This document shows, piece after piece, positions 27,953 through 35,743 of a stretch of DNA of 52,140 nt. The notes under the pieces were generated by a model that was not told where the DNA came from, ran no database searches, and worked only from the letters and a program-made list of their open reading frames with translations. This DNA is from Bacteroidaceae bacterium (GTDB taxonomy: Bacteria > Bacteroidota > Bacteroidia > Bacteroidales > Bacteroidaceae), in contig JAFUFW010000083.1 of the NCBI GenBank assembly GCA_017469685.1, positions 1 through 52,140 of the forward strand, written 5' to 3'. Each line of letters starts with the position of its first letter. Position 1 is the first letter of the stretch. The position numbers and the translations under genes are program-made.

Positions 27953-29497
27953 TTATATTATCAACTTTAACCATCGCTCGTAAGCCTCGCGGTAGGCAGC
28001 CTCGTTCTTTGCGTCGGGCTCTATGACCTGCAGCTTCTTCAGCGCTGCAAAGGCCTCGCGGTGGTCTGCGTAGATGCCGGCACCGATTCCTGCACCGCGT
28101 GCAGCGCCTACGCTGCCGTCGGTATCGCATAGCTCAATGGTGGCTCCTGTGACGCCTGCCAGGGTCTGGCGGAATATTGGGCTGAGGAACATATTGGCCT
28201 GTCCGGCACGGATGGTCTGCAGGTTCATGCCCATCTGCTTCATCACTTCCATGCCGTAGGCGAACGAGAACACGATTCCCTCTTGGGCGGCGCGCAGCAT
28301 GTGGGGCTGCCCGTGGCGGTTGAAGTTGAGCCCATGGATGCTGGCACCTATCTCGCGGTCACAGAGCACGCGCTCGGCGCCGTTGCCGAAGGGGAGGATT
28401 GACAGCCCGTCGGCGCCGATGGGAGCTTGGGCGGCGCAGTCGTTCATCTCGGAGTAGGACAGAGTAGGGGCTACCGTGCGGCGCATCCATGAGTTGAGGA
28501 TGCCAGTGCCGTTGATGCATAGCAGCACGCCGAGGCGCACTGCCCCCCGGGACCCCTCGATTTGTGGCGCTTGGGAGCTACCTGTCTGCTCATCCGTCGC
28601 AGTGGGATTATAGGGAGCCAGCCCATGGTTGACGTGTGCAAACGTGTTCACGCGGCTCTGCGGGTCATAAGCCACATGCCCCAGAACGCCATAGACCACA
28701 CCCGAGGTGCCGGCCGTAGTGGCAGCCTCGCCTGGCTCGAAGACGTCAAGGGAGAGGGCATTGTTGGGCTGGTCGCCGGCACGGTAGGTGATGGGCGTGC
28801 CGGCGGCGAGACCAAGCTCTGCGGCAGCTGCGGCACAGACTTCGCCCTGAAGGCCGAACGTCGGGACTTGCTCGGCGAGCATATCGGCGGGGACCCCGAA
28901 GTAGTCGAGCAGGAACTTGGCAGGGCGCTCCTCAGCGAAGTCCCACATCATGCCCTCTGAGAGGCCGCTGACAGTAGTAGCCGGAATGCCAGAGAGGCGC
29001 AAGGCGATATAATCGCCGGGGAGCATTACCTTGAAGATCTTATGGAATGTCTCGGGTTCGTTCTCGCGCACCCAGGCAAGCTTGGAAGCTGTGAAGTTGC
29101 CGGGGGAGTTCAGCAGGTGGCTGAGGCAACGCTCGCTGCCCAGTTCAGCGAAAGCTCGCTGCCCGAAGGGAACGGCGCGCGAGTCGCACCAGATGATAGA
29201 ATCGCGCAGAGGGCGCAAGTCCTTGCCTACGCACACGAGACCGTGCATCTGATAGCTGATGCCTATGGCTTTCACGTCCTCTTTAGCCACCTGGCTCTGG
29301 GCCATGATGTCTGCCGTGCTTGCTTTCAGATATGCCCACCAGTCATCGGGCACTTGTTCGGCCCAGCCGGGCCGGACTGCCTTGATGGGCGCTTCTGTTT
29401 TAGGGTACGATGCGGAAGCTATGCAGGCTCCGCTTTGCGCATCGACCAGCGAAGCCTTCACGCTGGACGAACCAATGTCATAGCCGAGAAGATACAT
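27953..29497 (-). CDS. xylB: Xylulokinase
   Basis: A 514-aa FGGY-family kinase that phosphorylates xylulose. Visible: LGYDIGSSSVKASLVD (phosphate 1), IGISYQMHGLV, IIWCDSRA, GDYIALRLSG, TTAGTSGVVYG and GLNFNRHGQPHMLRAAQEGIVF. Residues about 292-320 (LAPYNPTATDEQTGSSQAPQ and onward to RGAV) are an extra low-complexity stretch between HVNH and GVLLCINGTG, where the family has a short loop. Its 3' part is encoded by a G/C-run palindrome (28539-28563), like the insert in rlmN. Otherwise complete. First gene of the xylB-xylA pair. Confidence 0.95.
   Translation of the reverse strand: MYLLGYDIGSSSVKASLVDAQSGACIASASYPKTEAPIKAVRPGWAEQVPDDWWAYLKASTADIMAQSQVAKEDVKAIGISYQMHGLVCVGKDLRPLRDSIIWCDSRAVPFGQRAFAELGSERCLSHLLNSPGNFTASKLAWVRENEPETFHKIFKVMLPGDYIALRLSGIPATTVSGLSEGMMWDFAEERPAKFLLDYFGVPADMLAEQVPTFGLQGEVCAAAAAELGLAAGTPITYRAGDQPNNALSLDVFEPGEAATTAGTSGVVYGVLGHVAYDPQSRVNTFAHVNHGLAPYNPTATDEQTGSSQAPQIEGSRGAVRLGVLLCINGTGILNSWMRRTVAPTLSYSEMNDCAAQAPIGADGLSILPFGNGAERVLCDREIGASIHGLNFNRHGQPHMLRAAQEGIVFSFAYGMEVMKQMGMNLQTIRAGQANMFLSPIFRQTLAGVTGATIELCDTDGSVGAARGAGIGAGIYADHREAFAALKKLQVIEPDAKNEAAYREAYERWLKLII
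28539..28563. repeat. GC-rich palindromic insert inside xylB
   Basis: On the coding strand AAATCGAGGGGTCCC then GGGGGGCAGT, an imperfectly symmetric G/C-run element. The AAATCG start and GGGGGG run recall the second repeat unit in rlmN read on its minus strand (AAATCGCCCC, GAGGGGGGAC). It keeps the frame. Confidence 0.5.
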
Positions 29498-29585
29498 TAA
29501 GTTTAAAGTTGAAGGGTTAAGGGGTTAAAAAGTATAAAGGCCTATAAAGGCTTAAGGGGCAAGTTGGTGAACCCCGATTGCACTG

Positions 29586-29593
29586 CAAAGTTA
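29586..29593 (-). promoter_or_regulatory. Promoter -7 box of xylB-xylA
   Basis: CAAAGTTA reads TAACTTTG on the minus strand, 89 bases before the xylB start. No -33 TTG is visible, which would fit a promoter that needs an activator. Confidence 0.45.
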
Positions 29594-29766
29594 ACTCTTT
29601 TTCTCTCACGCGTGTGCACTATTACATTAATTTTATGTTAAATGATACATGAAGTAAGTTTCTTGCAACATTTCCAAAAATAAAGATGGAATCAACTCGA
29701 GGTACAGACCAATGTGAATCTTGAAGTGTCGTTGCACGGGCGACCTTTTCTTAGACTAAAATAAAA

Positions 29767-29822
29767 ACCGCACATGTCACGGACTGGTAGAGTCGTCAAT
29801 GACATATGCGGTGCAACATCAG
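29767..29822. other. Hairpin-forming inverted repeat
   Basis: ACCGCACATGTCA (29767-29779) pairs with TGACATATGCGGT (29810-29822) with one mismatch and a 30-base loop. No T run follows. It could be an operator, part of a small RNA or a remnant; nothing distinguishes these. Confidence 0.4.
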
Positions 29823-29887
29823 AACTATCATGCAAAAAAGGATGAGGCAACCTCTGTACGAAACCTTTAAGCCTTCTGTCCAGAACC

Positions 29888-29940
29888 CTTAAGGGTTATT
29901 GGCAAAAGGCTTAAGGGTTATTGGCAAAAGGCTTAAGGGT
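29888..29940. repeat. 22-bp tandem repeat
   Basis: CTTAAGGGTTATTGGCAAAAGG occurs twice in direct succession (29888-29909, 29910-29931) and a third copy begins at 29932 (CTTAAGGGT). Related AACCTTTAAGCCTT text lies just upstream. Confidence 0.8.
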
Positions 29941-30096
29941 TTTTCGCATAACCCTTGGGCCTTTGATTTTACCTGAAATAGGTACTCTCCTTGTTACGGC
30001 GGTTGGCCAAGAATTAATCTGAGAACTTTCAATCGCATTTTTCATCCTATTTGAAAAAAAAAACGAATCTCTAAGCCCTAATCCCTAATCTTTTCT

Positions 30097-30104
30097 TACC
30101 TTTG
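30097..30104 (+). promoter_or_regulatory. Promoter -7 box of amn-holA
   Basis: TACCTTTG, 25 bases before the amn ATG, matches the Bacteroidetes -7 box. No correctly spaced -33 element is seen. Confidence 0.55.
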
Positions 30105-30128
30105 CGGCATGAATAAACAGCAAAAAGC

Positions 30129-30905
30129 ATGAAAACCAAACAAGAAATCGTTGAAAACTGGCTGCCACGCTACACCAAGCACCCGCTTGAGGACTTCTCA
30201 CAGTTGGTGCTGCTGACCAATTTCAACAACTACGTGGACATCTTCTGTGAGCACTTCGGCATCCCTGCGCCCGCCTACGAGGCTAATATGCGCATGGCTA
30301 CGGCTGATGGCATTACGATGATTAACTTCGGAATGGGCTCGCCTAATGCGGCCATCATCATGGACCTGCTCGGAGCCATCAACCCCCGCGCCTGCCTCTT
30401 CCTGGGCAAATGCGGAGCAATCCCGTCCAAGGTGAGCATGGGGGACCTCATCCTGCCGTTGGCAGGCATCCGCGGCGAAGGTACGTCCAACGACTACTAC
30501 CCGCCAGAGGTGCCGGCCCTGCCCGCCTTCATGCTGCAGAGAGCAGTCAGCTCCGCGATTCGCGATGCGGGGCTCGACTACTGGACAGGCACCGTCTACA
30601 CCACTAACAGACGCATCTGGGAGCACGACGAGCGCTTCAAGGACTACCTGCGCACGACGCGCGCAATGGCTGTGGACATGGAGACGGCCACACTCTTCAC
30701 CACAGGATTTGCCAATCATATCCCAACTGGTGCACTGTTGCTCGTCTCTGACAACCCCATGACCCCCGACGGCGTCAAGACGGCTGAGAGCGACAAGAAG
30801 GTTACTACCAACTTCGTTCACGACCACGTGCTCATAGGCATTCAGAGCCTCGAGAAAATCAAGAAAGAAGATAAGACAGTCAAGCATCTGAAGTTTGACT
30901 GGTAA
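30129..30905 (+). CDS. amn: AMP nucleosidase, short Bacteroidetes form
   Basis: A 258-aa protein of the purine nucleoside phosphorylase fold that splits AMP to adenine and ribose 5-phosphate. Seen are ITMINFGMGSPNAAIIMDLL, CLFLGKCGAIPSKVSMGDLILP, GTVYTTNRRIWEHDE and AVDMETATLFTTGF with the ribose-binding Glu. It lacks the N-terminal regulatory domain of the 480-aa E. coli Amn, as is usual in Bacteroidetes. holA follows after 37 bases made of a short repeat. Confidence 0.88.
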   Translation: MKTKQEIVENWLPRYTKHPLEDFSQLVLLTNFNNYVDIFCEHFGIPAPAYEANMRMATADGITMINFGMGSPNAAIIMDLLGAINPRACLFLGKCGAIPSKVSMGDLILPLAGIRGEGTSNDYYPPEVPALPAFMLQRAVSSAIRDAGLDYWTGTVYTTNRRIWEHDERFKDYLRTTRAMAVDMETATLFTTGFANHIPTGALLLVSDNPMTPDGVKTAESDKKVTTNFVHDHVLIGIQSLEKIKKEDKTVKHLKFDW

Positions 30906-30950
30906 TGGCAAGGATGATTGGTAATGGCAACCGTGATTGATAATGGCTAA
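30900..30950 (+). repeat. Three degenerate 19-bp direct repeats spanning the amn stop and holA start
   Basis: TGGTAATGGCAAGGATGAT (30900-30918), TGGTAATGGCAACCGTGAT (30919-30937) and TGATAATGGCTAA (30938-30950) follow each other. Each contains TAATGG, so the amn stop TAA lies in copy 1 and the holA ATG in copy 3, with a spare ATG in each earlier copy. Confidence 0.75.
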
Positions 30951-31968
30951 AAAGCAGACAGGAGGAATCACTTACGAGGAGATTGTGCGGCAGGTGCAGG
31001 TCGGAGACTTCAAGCCTATCTACTATTTGATGGGCGAGGAAGCATATTATATCGACCGCATTGCCGATTTCATAGTCGAGAAAGCGCTGCTCGAGGAGGA
31101 GCGCGACTTCAATCTGACAGTCGTCTACGGCCCTCAGACCACGGGCGAGGAGGTGGTGAACGCCGCCAAACGCTACCCCATGATGGCTGAGCGCCAAGTG
31201 GTTGTCGTGCGTGAGGCGCAGGGACTGCCGCGCAAGGAGGCACTCGCCTTCTATGCACAGAAGCCTATGCCGTCGACGGTTCTTGTGCTCTGCCACAAAA
31301 ATGGTAAACTCGACCTTCGTACAAACCTTGCAAAGGAGATACAGAAATCTGGAATCGTCTTCGAATCTGCCAGATTTAAAGACTATCAACTGCCTGGTTT
31401 TGTGCGTACTTATGTCCGACGTAAGGGCCTTGAGATTGAGCCAGACGCGTGCGAGATACTCTGCGAGCACGTAGGCGCAGATCTCAGCCGCCTTGCTGCA
31501 GAGCTCGACAAGCTCGTCATGGCCGTGGGGGAGGGGAGCCGCATCAACGCCCAAGCCATTCAAGACCATGTAGGTATCAGCAAGGAGTTCAACTCCTTCG
31601 AGCTGCTGGGCGCCCTCGCACAACGCGACGTGATGAAGTGTACACGCATAGTGAATTATTTTGACAGCAATCCAAAAAACTTCGCCCTTCAGCCTACGCT
31701 GGCCACGCTCTTCAAATATTTCTCCGATCTTATGCTTGCCTACTACTCTCCGGTGAAGACAGAGGAGGGCATTGCAGGCTGGCTCAACCAGTCGGCATGG
31801 CAGGTGCGCAAGAACATTCTTCCTGCCATGCGGACGTTCACCGCAACAAAAGTGTATCAGATTATCGGTGAAATACGTCGAACGGATGGCGCATCGAAGG
31901 GGGTAGGAGGCCAAAAAACGACCGACGGAGACCTTCTAAAGGAACTTGTTTTTTTCATTCTCCACTAA
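30943..31968 (+). CDS. holA: DNA polymerase III subunit delta
   Basis: A 341-aa clamp-loader subunit that opens the sliding clamp. ATG 30943 (MAKKQTGGITYEEIVRQVQ) is the natural start; a TTG two codons earlier is unlikely. Recognisable are FKPIYYLMGEEAYYIDRIADFI, RYPMMAERQVVVVREAQ, CHKNGKLDLRTNLAKEI and the C-terminal helical domain with DLMLAYYSP. Length is normal. It is paired with amn, a pairing I know from other Bacteroidales. Confidence 0.9.
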   Translation: MAKKQTGGITYEEIVRQVQVGDFKPIYYLMGEEAYYIDRIADFIVEKALLEEERDFNLTVVYGPQTTGEEVVNAAKRYPMMAERQVVVVREAQGLPRKEALAFYAQKPMPSTVLVLCHKNGKLDLRTNLAKEIQKSGIVFESARFKDYQLPGFVRTYVRRKGLEIEPDACEILCEHVGADLSRLAAELDKLVMAVGEGSRINAQAIQDHVGISKEFNSFELLGALAQRDVMKCTRIVNYFDSNPKNFALQPTLATLFKYFSDLMLAYYSPVKTEEGIAGWLNQSAWQVRKNILPAMRTFTATKVYQIIGEIRRTDGASKGVGGQKTTDGDLLKELVFFILH

Positions 31969-32008
31969 TTTTGTTGCTATTTTTGCTCAATCTGGAAACA
32001 GAATTTTT

Positions 32009-32050
32009 AGGCCCTAACGTGCTTGCATAAAACACGATAGGGCCTTTTTC
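32009..32050 (+). terminator. Rho-independent terminator of amn-holA
   Basis: AGGCCCTAACGTG (32009-32021) pairs with CACGATAGGGCCT (32033-32045) with one mismatch and an 11-base loop, then a T run. Confidence 0.85.
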
Positions 32051-32721
32051 TTGGCCTTGAGAATCGCTCAGAAAAATCGCCGCCGCCAATCTTCGGGCTG
32101 CAAGACACGCACGCGATTTTCACAAGCCGGCGGTTTGAATTTACAAATCTTTACGTTTTGTGGCCTGAACGATTTGGTTTTATGAATTTACAAACCAGTA
32201 TTTCAAAAGCCGAACTTCCATTGATTTATAAATCAAAACCCGGGTTTAACACCCGCAAACTTTACGTGTGAATATGCAAACTCCCCTGTTCGAATAAGTG
32301 AATAAATATTTATTTCTTGTAGACAATACGTGCTAATAAGCCGAAAACCAATAATATGCCAAATCGTCAACCCTTATTTTTATTCATAAAGGTCGCTTTT
32401 TGCGAAAAACACACGCTCGGGAATTGATTTTCTTAGCCGTGTATAGTTTAGTTGGTAAAGAATCAGTGTTTTAGGAGAATTGATTAAAGGGTTTTGTTTA
32501 AGCATATGTAAATGTATTCTTTTATATTTGCGTTTGCAAATGCGAATCTTTGCAAACGTGAATTTAAACTTTTAAAGTTCGAGTTTTAAAACGGATCGAA
32601 AATATAAATTTAAAGATTTTCGATTAAAAATTTGCAGGTTTAAATTCTTTTTTCTTACTTTGCAGCGCAAAACCTCATAGGGAGTAGTCATTGGCCTATC
32701 AAAAGTAGTCCCAGAAGAGCA
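32051..32721. other. 670-base AT-rich palindromic intergenic region
   Basis: No gene is visible. It is far more AT-rich than its surroundings and full of short symmetric motifs. CGTTTGCAAA (32531-32540) faces TTTGCAAACG (32549-32558), perfect. CGAAAAT (32597-32603) faces ATTTTCG (32616-32622). GAATTTACAAA occurs twice (32137-32147 and 32184-32194), and CTTTACGT occurs twice. It precedes a DNA-binding regulator gene, so clustered operators are one reading. Confidence 0.55.
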
Positions 32722-33183
32722 ATGAAAGAGCGTATATATAAGATCATGCAAAGCGAGAATATGACGCAGCGCGAGTTTGCGCAAGCCTTAGGTATCTCGC
32801 CATCATCGCTCTCGAGTATCTTCAATGGGCACACCTCTCCGACAAACTATACCGTTCAGGCCATTCATCGACAGTTCCCCGACATTAACATCGCATGGCT
32901 GATGTTTGGCGAAGGTGAGATGCTCTCTGGAGATTCTCACGCCACCGATGCCGACGAGGCTCAGGCTGTCGAAGGTGCTGCATCGCAGACGCAACCCGCT
33001 GCATCCAGTCCCGCCGAAAGCCTCACCGCTCAAACCACGCCTGCAGAGGCAGGCGCACCCGCTCAGGTGATAATAAGAGAGACGGTGAAATATGTTGACA
33101 AACCGCAGCGTAAGATTGCCCGAATCCACATCTTGTATGATGATGGAACCTTCGAGACCTTCGAAGGTGGAGCCGCAAAATGA
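32722..33183 (+). CDS. XRE-family helix-turn-helix regulator
   Basis: A 153-aa protein. Residues 1-60 form a Cro/C1-type HTH (RIYKIMQSENMTQREFAQALGISPSSLSSIFNGHTSPT), followed by WLMFGEGEM, the common continuation in Bacteroidales regulators. The middle (70-115) is Ala/Thr/Pro-rich and low complexity. The C-terminus (KIARIHILYDDGTFETFEGG) forms a small beta segment. Targets are unknown; the palindrome-rich region upstream suggests autoregulation. It is next to the CRISPR leader, but nothing ties it to the cas genes. A good terminator follows. Confidence 0.85.
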   Translation: MKERIYKIMQSENMTQREFAQALGISPSSLSSIFNGHTSPTNYTVQAIHRQFPDINIAWLMFGEGEMLSGDSHATDADEAQAVEGAASQTQPAASSPAESLTAQTTPAEAGAPAQVIIRETVKYVDKPQRKIARIHILYDDGTFETFEGGAAK

Positions 33184-33336
33184 GCCACGAAGCAGTCCCT
33201 CGATGCAATGTCAGAGCCGTAAATGACGGCTGATCTTATCGATTCAATTCTGTAAAAAACATATCATATATCACTTTTACCCAAGAATGCTGGCCGCAAA
33301 TCCTCTTTTCTACTCCTTATTTTCTTAAGCGGCCCA

Positions 33337-33377
33337 AAAAAAGGAGCTCCACCCGTGAGGGCATGAGCTCCTTTTTT
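33337..33377 (+). terminator. Rho-independent terminator after the XRE gene
   Basis: AAAAAAGGAGCTC (33337-33349) pairs perfectly with GAGCTCCTTTTTT (33365-33377). It is symmetric enough to work on both strands, and so also shields the CRISPR leader. Confidence 0.85.
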
Positions 33378-33600
33378 GTTTGACCCTTCCTGAATCCCTA
33401 AACCTTATCACTCAATAAGCCTGGATACAGAATGTCTGGATAAAAACTGCCTATTAATATATCTACAACCCTGTATACTCAACACCATCGCAGCCGATCT
33501 CTGCACTATCGAAGGCTAAGCAAAAATAATAAGGAACTAAGTCCATCGTCGCTTCACTTATGCCCCTTCGAATGATACTGCCTCTTTTTTTTCTTCTATT

Positions 33601-33633
33601 TTTGCACAACATCGCAAAAAAGCACTATCTTTG
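33601..33633 (+). promoter_or_regulatory. CRISPR leader promoter
   Basis: TTTG (33601-33604), 21 bases, TATCTTTG (33626-33633): a near-perfect Bacteroidetes promoter pointing into the array. The leader then contains a 12-base partial repeat (GTTGTGAATTGC, 33661-33672) before the first full repeat at 33686. Confidence 0.75.
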
Positions 33634-33685
33634 CAAGCGAAATAAGCTCTTTGACATTTTGTTGTGAATTGCTGTCATTTTCAAA

Positions 33686-34270
33686 GTTGTGAATTGCTTG
33701 AAATTCTTCATCTTTGAACCATCATAAACACCTTAAGGCTTTTATCTCTGATTCAGATAAAGTTGTGAATTGCTTGAAATTCTTCATCTTTGAACCATCA
33801 TAAACACCTGGCGCCCTTTCCAGCCGTTCCCGTCTCTTGTTGTGAATTGCTTGAAATTCTTCATCTTTGAACCATCATAAACACCACACGTGGCGTGACG
33901 CAAGTAGGCCCGCTTGTTGTGAATTGCTTGAAATTCTTCATCTTTGAACCATCATAAACACCCACCAGCCACCATATTTAGTCAGTGCCATGGTTGTGAA
34001 TTGCTTGAAATTCTTCATCTTTGAACCATCATAAACACCTGACACCGCGACAGGCCGCACCACGGGTCAGTTGTGAATTGCTTGAAATTCTTCATCTTTG
34101 AACCATCATAAACACCCACAATATACGCCCTGAATGATAACAAGGTGTTGTGAATTGCTTGAAATTCTTCATCTTTGAACCATCATAAACACCGCTCTTT
34201 TGGGTTCAGAGTATTAGCGGCTTGTTGTGAATTGCTTGAAATTCTTCATCTTTGAACCATCATAAACACC
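33686..34270 (+). CRISPR. Type II-C CRISPR array, 8 repeats and 7 spacers
   Basis: Eight 47-base repeats start at 33686, 33762, 33839, 33916, 33993, 34070, 34147 and 34224. Each begins GTTGTGAATTGCTTGAAATT and ends CATCATAAACACC; no base differs between copies. Spacers are 29 bases (the first) or 30 bases. The 47-base repeat beginning GTTGTG and ending AAACACC is typical of Bacteroidetes II-C systems. The tracrRNA anti-repeat at 40026 pairs with repeat bases 1-20, fixing the sense strand as plus. Transcription is therefore convergent with cas2. I see no match of any spacer inside the window. Confidence 0.98.
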
Positions 34271-34341
34271 ACGATTCTGGTAAGATGGTATTAATCAAAG
34301 ATTTAAGGCATGACTTAGAATTAAAAAAAAGTTTATGATTT

Positions 34342-34379
34342 GATAGCGGACTCTGTCAGTATCGACAGAATCCGCTATC
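34342..34379 (-). terminator. Terminator between cas2 and the array
   Basis: GATAGCGGACTCTGTC (34342-34357) and GACAGAATCCGCTATC (34364-34379) pair with one mismatch and a 6-base loop. On the minus strand an eight-T run follows after about 12 bases, so it mainly ends the cas transcript and may also stop the array transcript. Confidence 0.65.
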
Positions 34380-34393
34380 CAAAGATGATGCGG

Positions 34394-34744
34394 TCAGAAG
34401 AGTTCAAGCTGTTGTCCAGGAGCTTCGGGCGATTTCTCTTTCTTGCCATAGAATAGTTGAATGTCGCCGAACTGCTTGTCAGTAATTCCCAAAATGCCAA
34501 CCTTCCCGTACTCTGGAAGTAACGCCCGAACACGCTTCATGTGTACTTCCATGTTCTCTCTGCTTGCACAATGCCTGATATAAATTGAAAACTGGAACAT
34601 CGTGAAGCCGTCGCCCATGATGTCCTTGCGGAACTTTGTCGCCGCCTTGCGTTCCTTCTTGGTGTCGGTGGGCAAGTCAAAGAAAACGAGAATCCACATA
34701 ACGCGATACTGGCTAAATCGTGAACTTTCGTCGATGATAATCAT
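34394..34744 (-). CDS. cas2: CRISPR-associated endoribonuclease-fold protein Cas2
   Basis: A 116-aa protein with the Cas2 ferredoxin fold. YRVMWILVFFDLPTDTKKERK has the conserved Asp after beta-1, and GFTMFQFSIYIRHC follows. Cas2 bridges two Cas1 dimers for spacer insertion. I use ATG 34744, five bases after the cas1 stop; the frame extends further upstream inside cas1. Translation is likely coupled to cas1. Confidence 0.93.
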   Translation of the reverse strand: MIIIDESSRFSQYRVMWILVFFDLPTDTKKERKAATKFRKDIMGDGFTMFQFSIYIRHCASRENMEVHMKRVRALLPEYGKVGILGITDKQFGDIQLFYGKKEKSPEAPGQQLELF

Positions 34745-34749
34745 GGCCC

Positions 34750-35688
34750 TTACGCATCCATTTGAGGATAGCTGATCTTGCGCAGTTCGCCGCTGAAGCA
34801 TTTATAGAGCGAGGCTGTTGTCTGGGACGCTGCAACCATCAATGGGCTGCGCTTGCCGTCAATGACGACGTCGAGCACGGGAATGGACAGCAGTTCTACC
34901 TTCAGCTCTTTCGTCAGCTCAGAATAATCAGGGTGACGCTGCATAATCTTTATTACCAACTCATCGACGTAGGGGCGATAAGGCTCCATGATGTCATCGG
35001 CCAGACAATAGGCGTTGTAGCGGTTGTGGTGGTGGATGCCGAGGGTGGGAAGGAGTCCGCTGCTGACCAAAGACCTTGCGATGACGGCGCGCAGGATGGC
35101 GTAGCCGTAGTTCAAAAGATTGTTAGGTGGCGCTTCCTCGCGGCCTCTGACGAAATCGGGAATCTCGGGAAAGATGTTGCGCCAGTAGTAAGCCGCCGCC
35201 CTTGCTTCGAGGTTGTCGGCATCGCCGCTGCGCACCTCATCCACCCATACACGCATACACTTGGTTTGTGCTTCGGTGTAGGTGCTCAGTACCACCTCCT
35301 GATTAGCAATCTTCTGCTTTATTGTCTGTTGCCACAGCTGTTTGCGCAGCGGTAGCGATGCGTCGAGTTGATCGCGGAAACGCTCATTCTGTAGTGTGTT
35401 GCCGTAGAGCGGCAGCATCAGTCCTACGGGCATACTGCGGCTGTCGCAGGTGATGACGGAGGCGTTGTTTTCCAGCAGAGCTTCCATCGCTCCCGTGGTG
35501 ATGGTGATGCGTTTGTTGTCGAGCACTACGACTCCGATGTCCTCTATCGGTATCGTGCGCTCGTTCATCTTCTTGAACTCCGGTGTCAGCGTGTCGTTCT
35601 TCTCCACGTCTGGCAGCTGAATCACCAGTTGCCTGTTGCGGAGGCTGAGGTAAGCAGGATTGGAAAAGCAAAGCGTTTTCTTGATCAT
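34750..35688 (-). CDS. cas1: CRISPR integrase Cas1, type II
   Basis: A 312-aa integrase. ATG 35688 (MIKKTLCFSNPAYLSL) is preferred over upstream starts because those lie in a terminator stem. Features include GVVVLDNKRITITTGAMEALLENN, NLLNYGYAILRAVIARSLVSSGLLPTLGIHHH with the active-site His and AYCLADDIMEPYRPYVD with the acidic metal ligands; the catalytic Glu is in the LEARAAAYYW helix. Length matches type II-C Cas1. It lies 55 bases after cas9, separated by a hairpin and T run. Confidence 0.96.
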   Translation of the reverse strand: MIKKTLCFSNPAYLSLRNRQLVIQLPDVEKNDTLTPEFKKMNERTIPIEDIGVVVLDNKRITITTGAMEALLENNASVITCDSRSMPVGLMLPLYGNTLQNERFRDQLDASLPLRKQLWQQTIKQKIANQEVVLSTYTEAQTKCMRVWVDEVRSGDADNLEARAAAYYWRNIFPEIPDFVRGREEAPPNNLLNYGYAILRAVIARSLVSSGLLPTLGIHHHNRYNAYCLADDIMEPYRPYVDELVIKIMQRHPDYSELTKELKVELLSIPVLDVVIDGKRSPLMVAASQTTASLYKCFSGELRKISYPQMDA

Positions 35689-35705
35689 AGGCTTTAGAAT
35701 AAAAA

Positions 35706-35729
35706 GAGTCCACATGGTGATGTGGACTC
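35706..35729 (-). terminator. Intrinsic terminator between cas9 and cas1
   Basis: GAGTCCACAT (35706-35715) and ATGTGGACTC (35720-35729) form a perfect 10-bp stem with a 4-base loop. On the minus strand the stem is followed directly by TTTTTATTCT. It lies 14 bases after the cas9 stop and before the cas1 start, so it should reduce cas1-cas2 transcription relative to cas9. Confidence 0.75.
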
Positions 35730-35743
35730 AAACGGTTAATAAT

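Larger units (their letters stand above)
29498..30128. other. 631-base intergenic region between xylB and amn
   Basis: No gene is seen. The left part holds a -7 box for xylB and CTTAAGG/CCTATAAAGG repeats (29535-29560). The middle has a 13-bp hairpin (29767-29822). Then come a 22-bp tandem repeat (29888-29931) and the amn promoter (30097-30104). Confidence 0.6.

Noticed and set aside
33661-33672. A ninth CRISPR repeat
   Set aside because: Only 12 of 47 bases match; it is a partial copy in the leader, not a repeat unit.
34394-34801. Longer Cas2 starting inside cas1
   Set aside because: The extra N-terminal residues do not fit the family; ATG 34744 right after the cas1 stop gives the usual Cas2 start.
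35706-35715. Cas1 start upstream of 35688
   Set aside because: Those codons fall in the terminator stem, while MIKKTLCFSNPAYLSL at 35688 is the normal Cas1 beginning.
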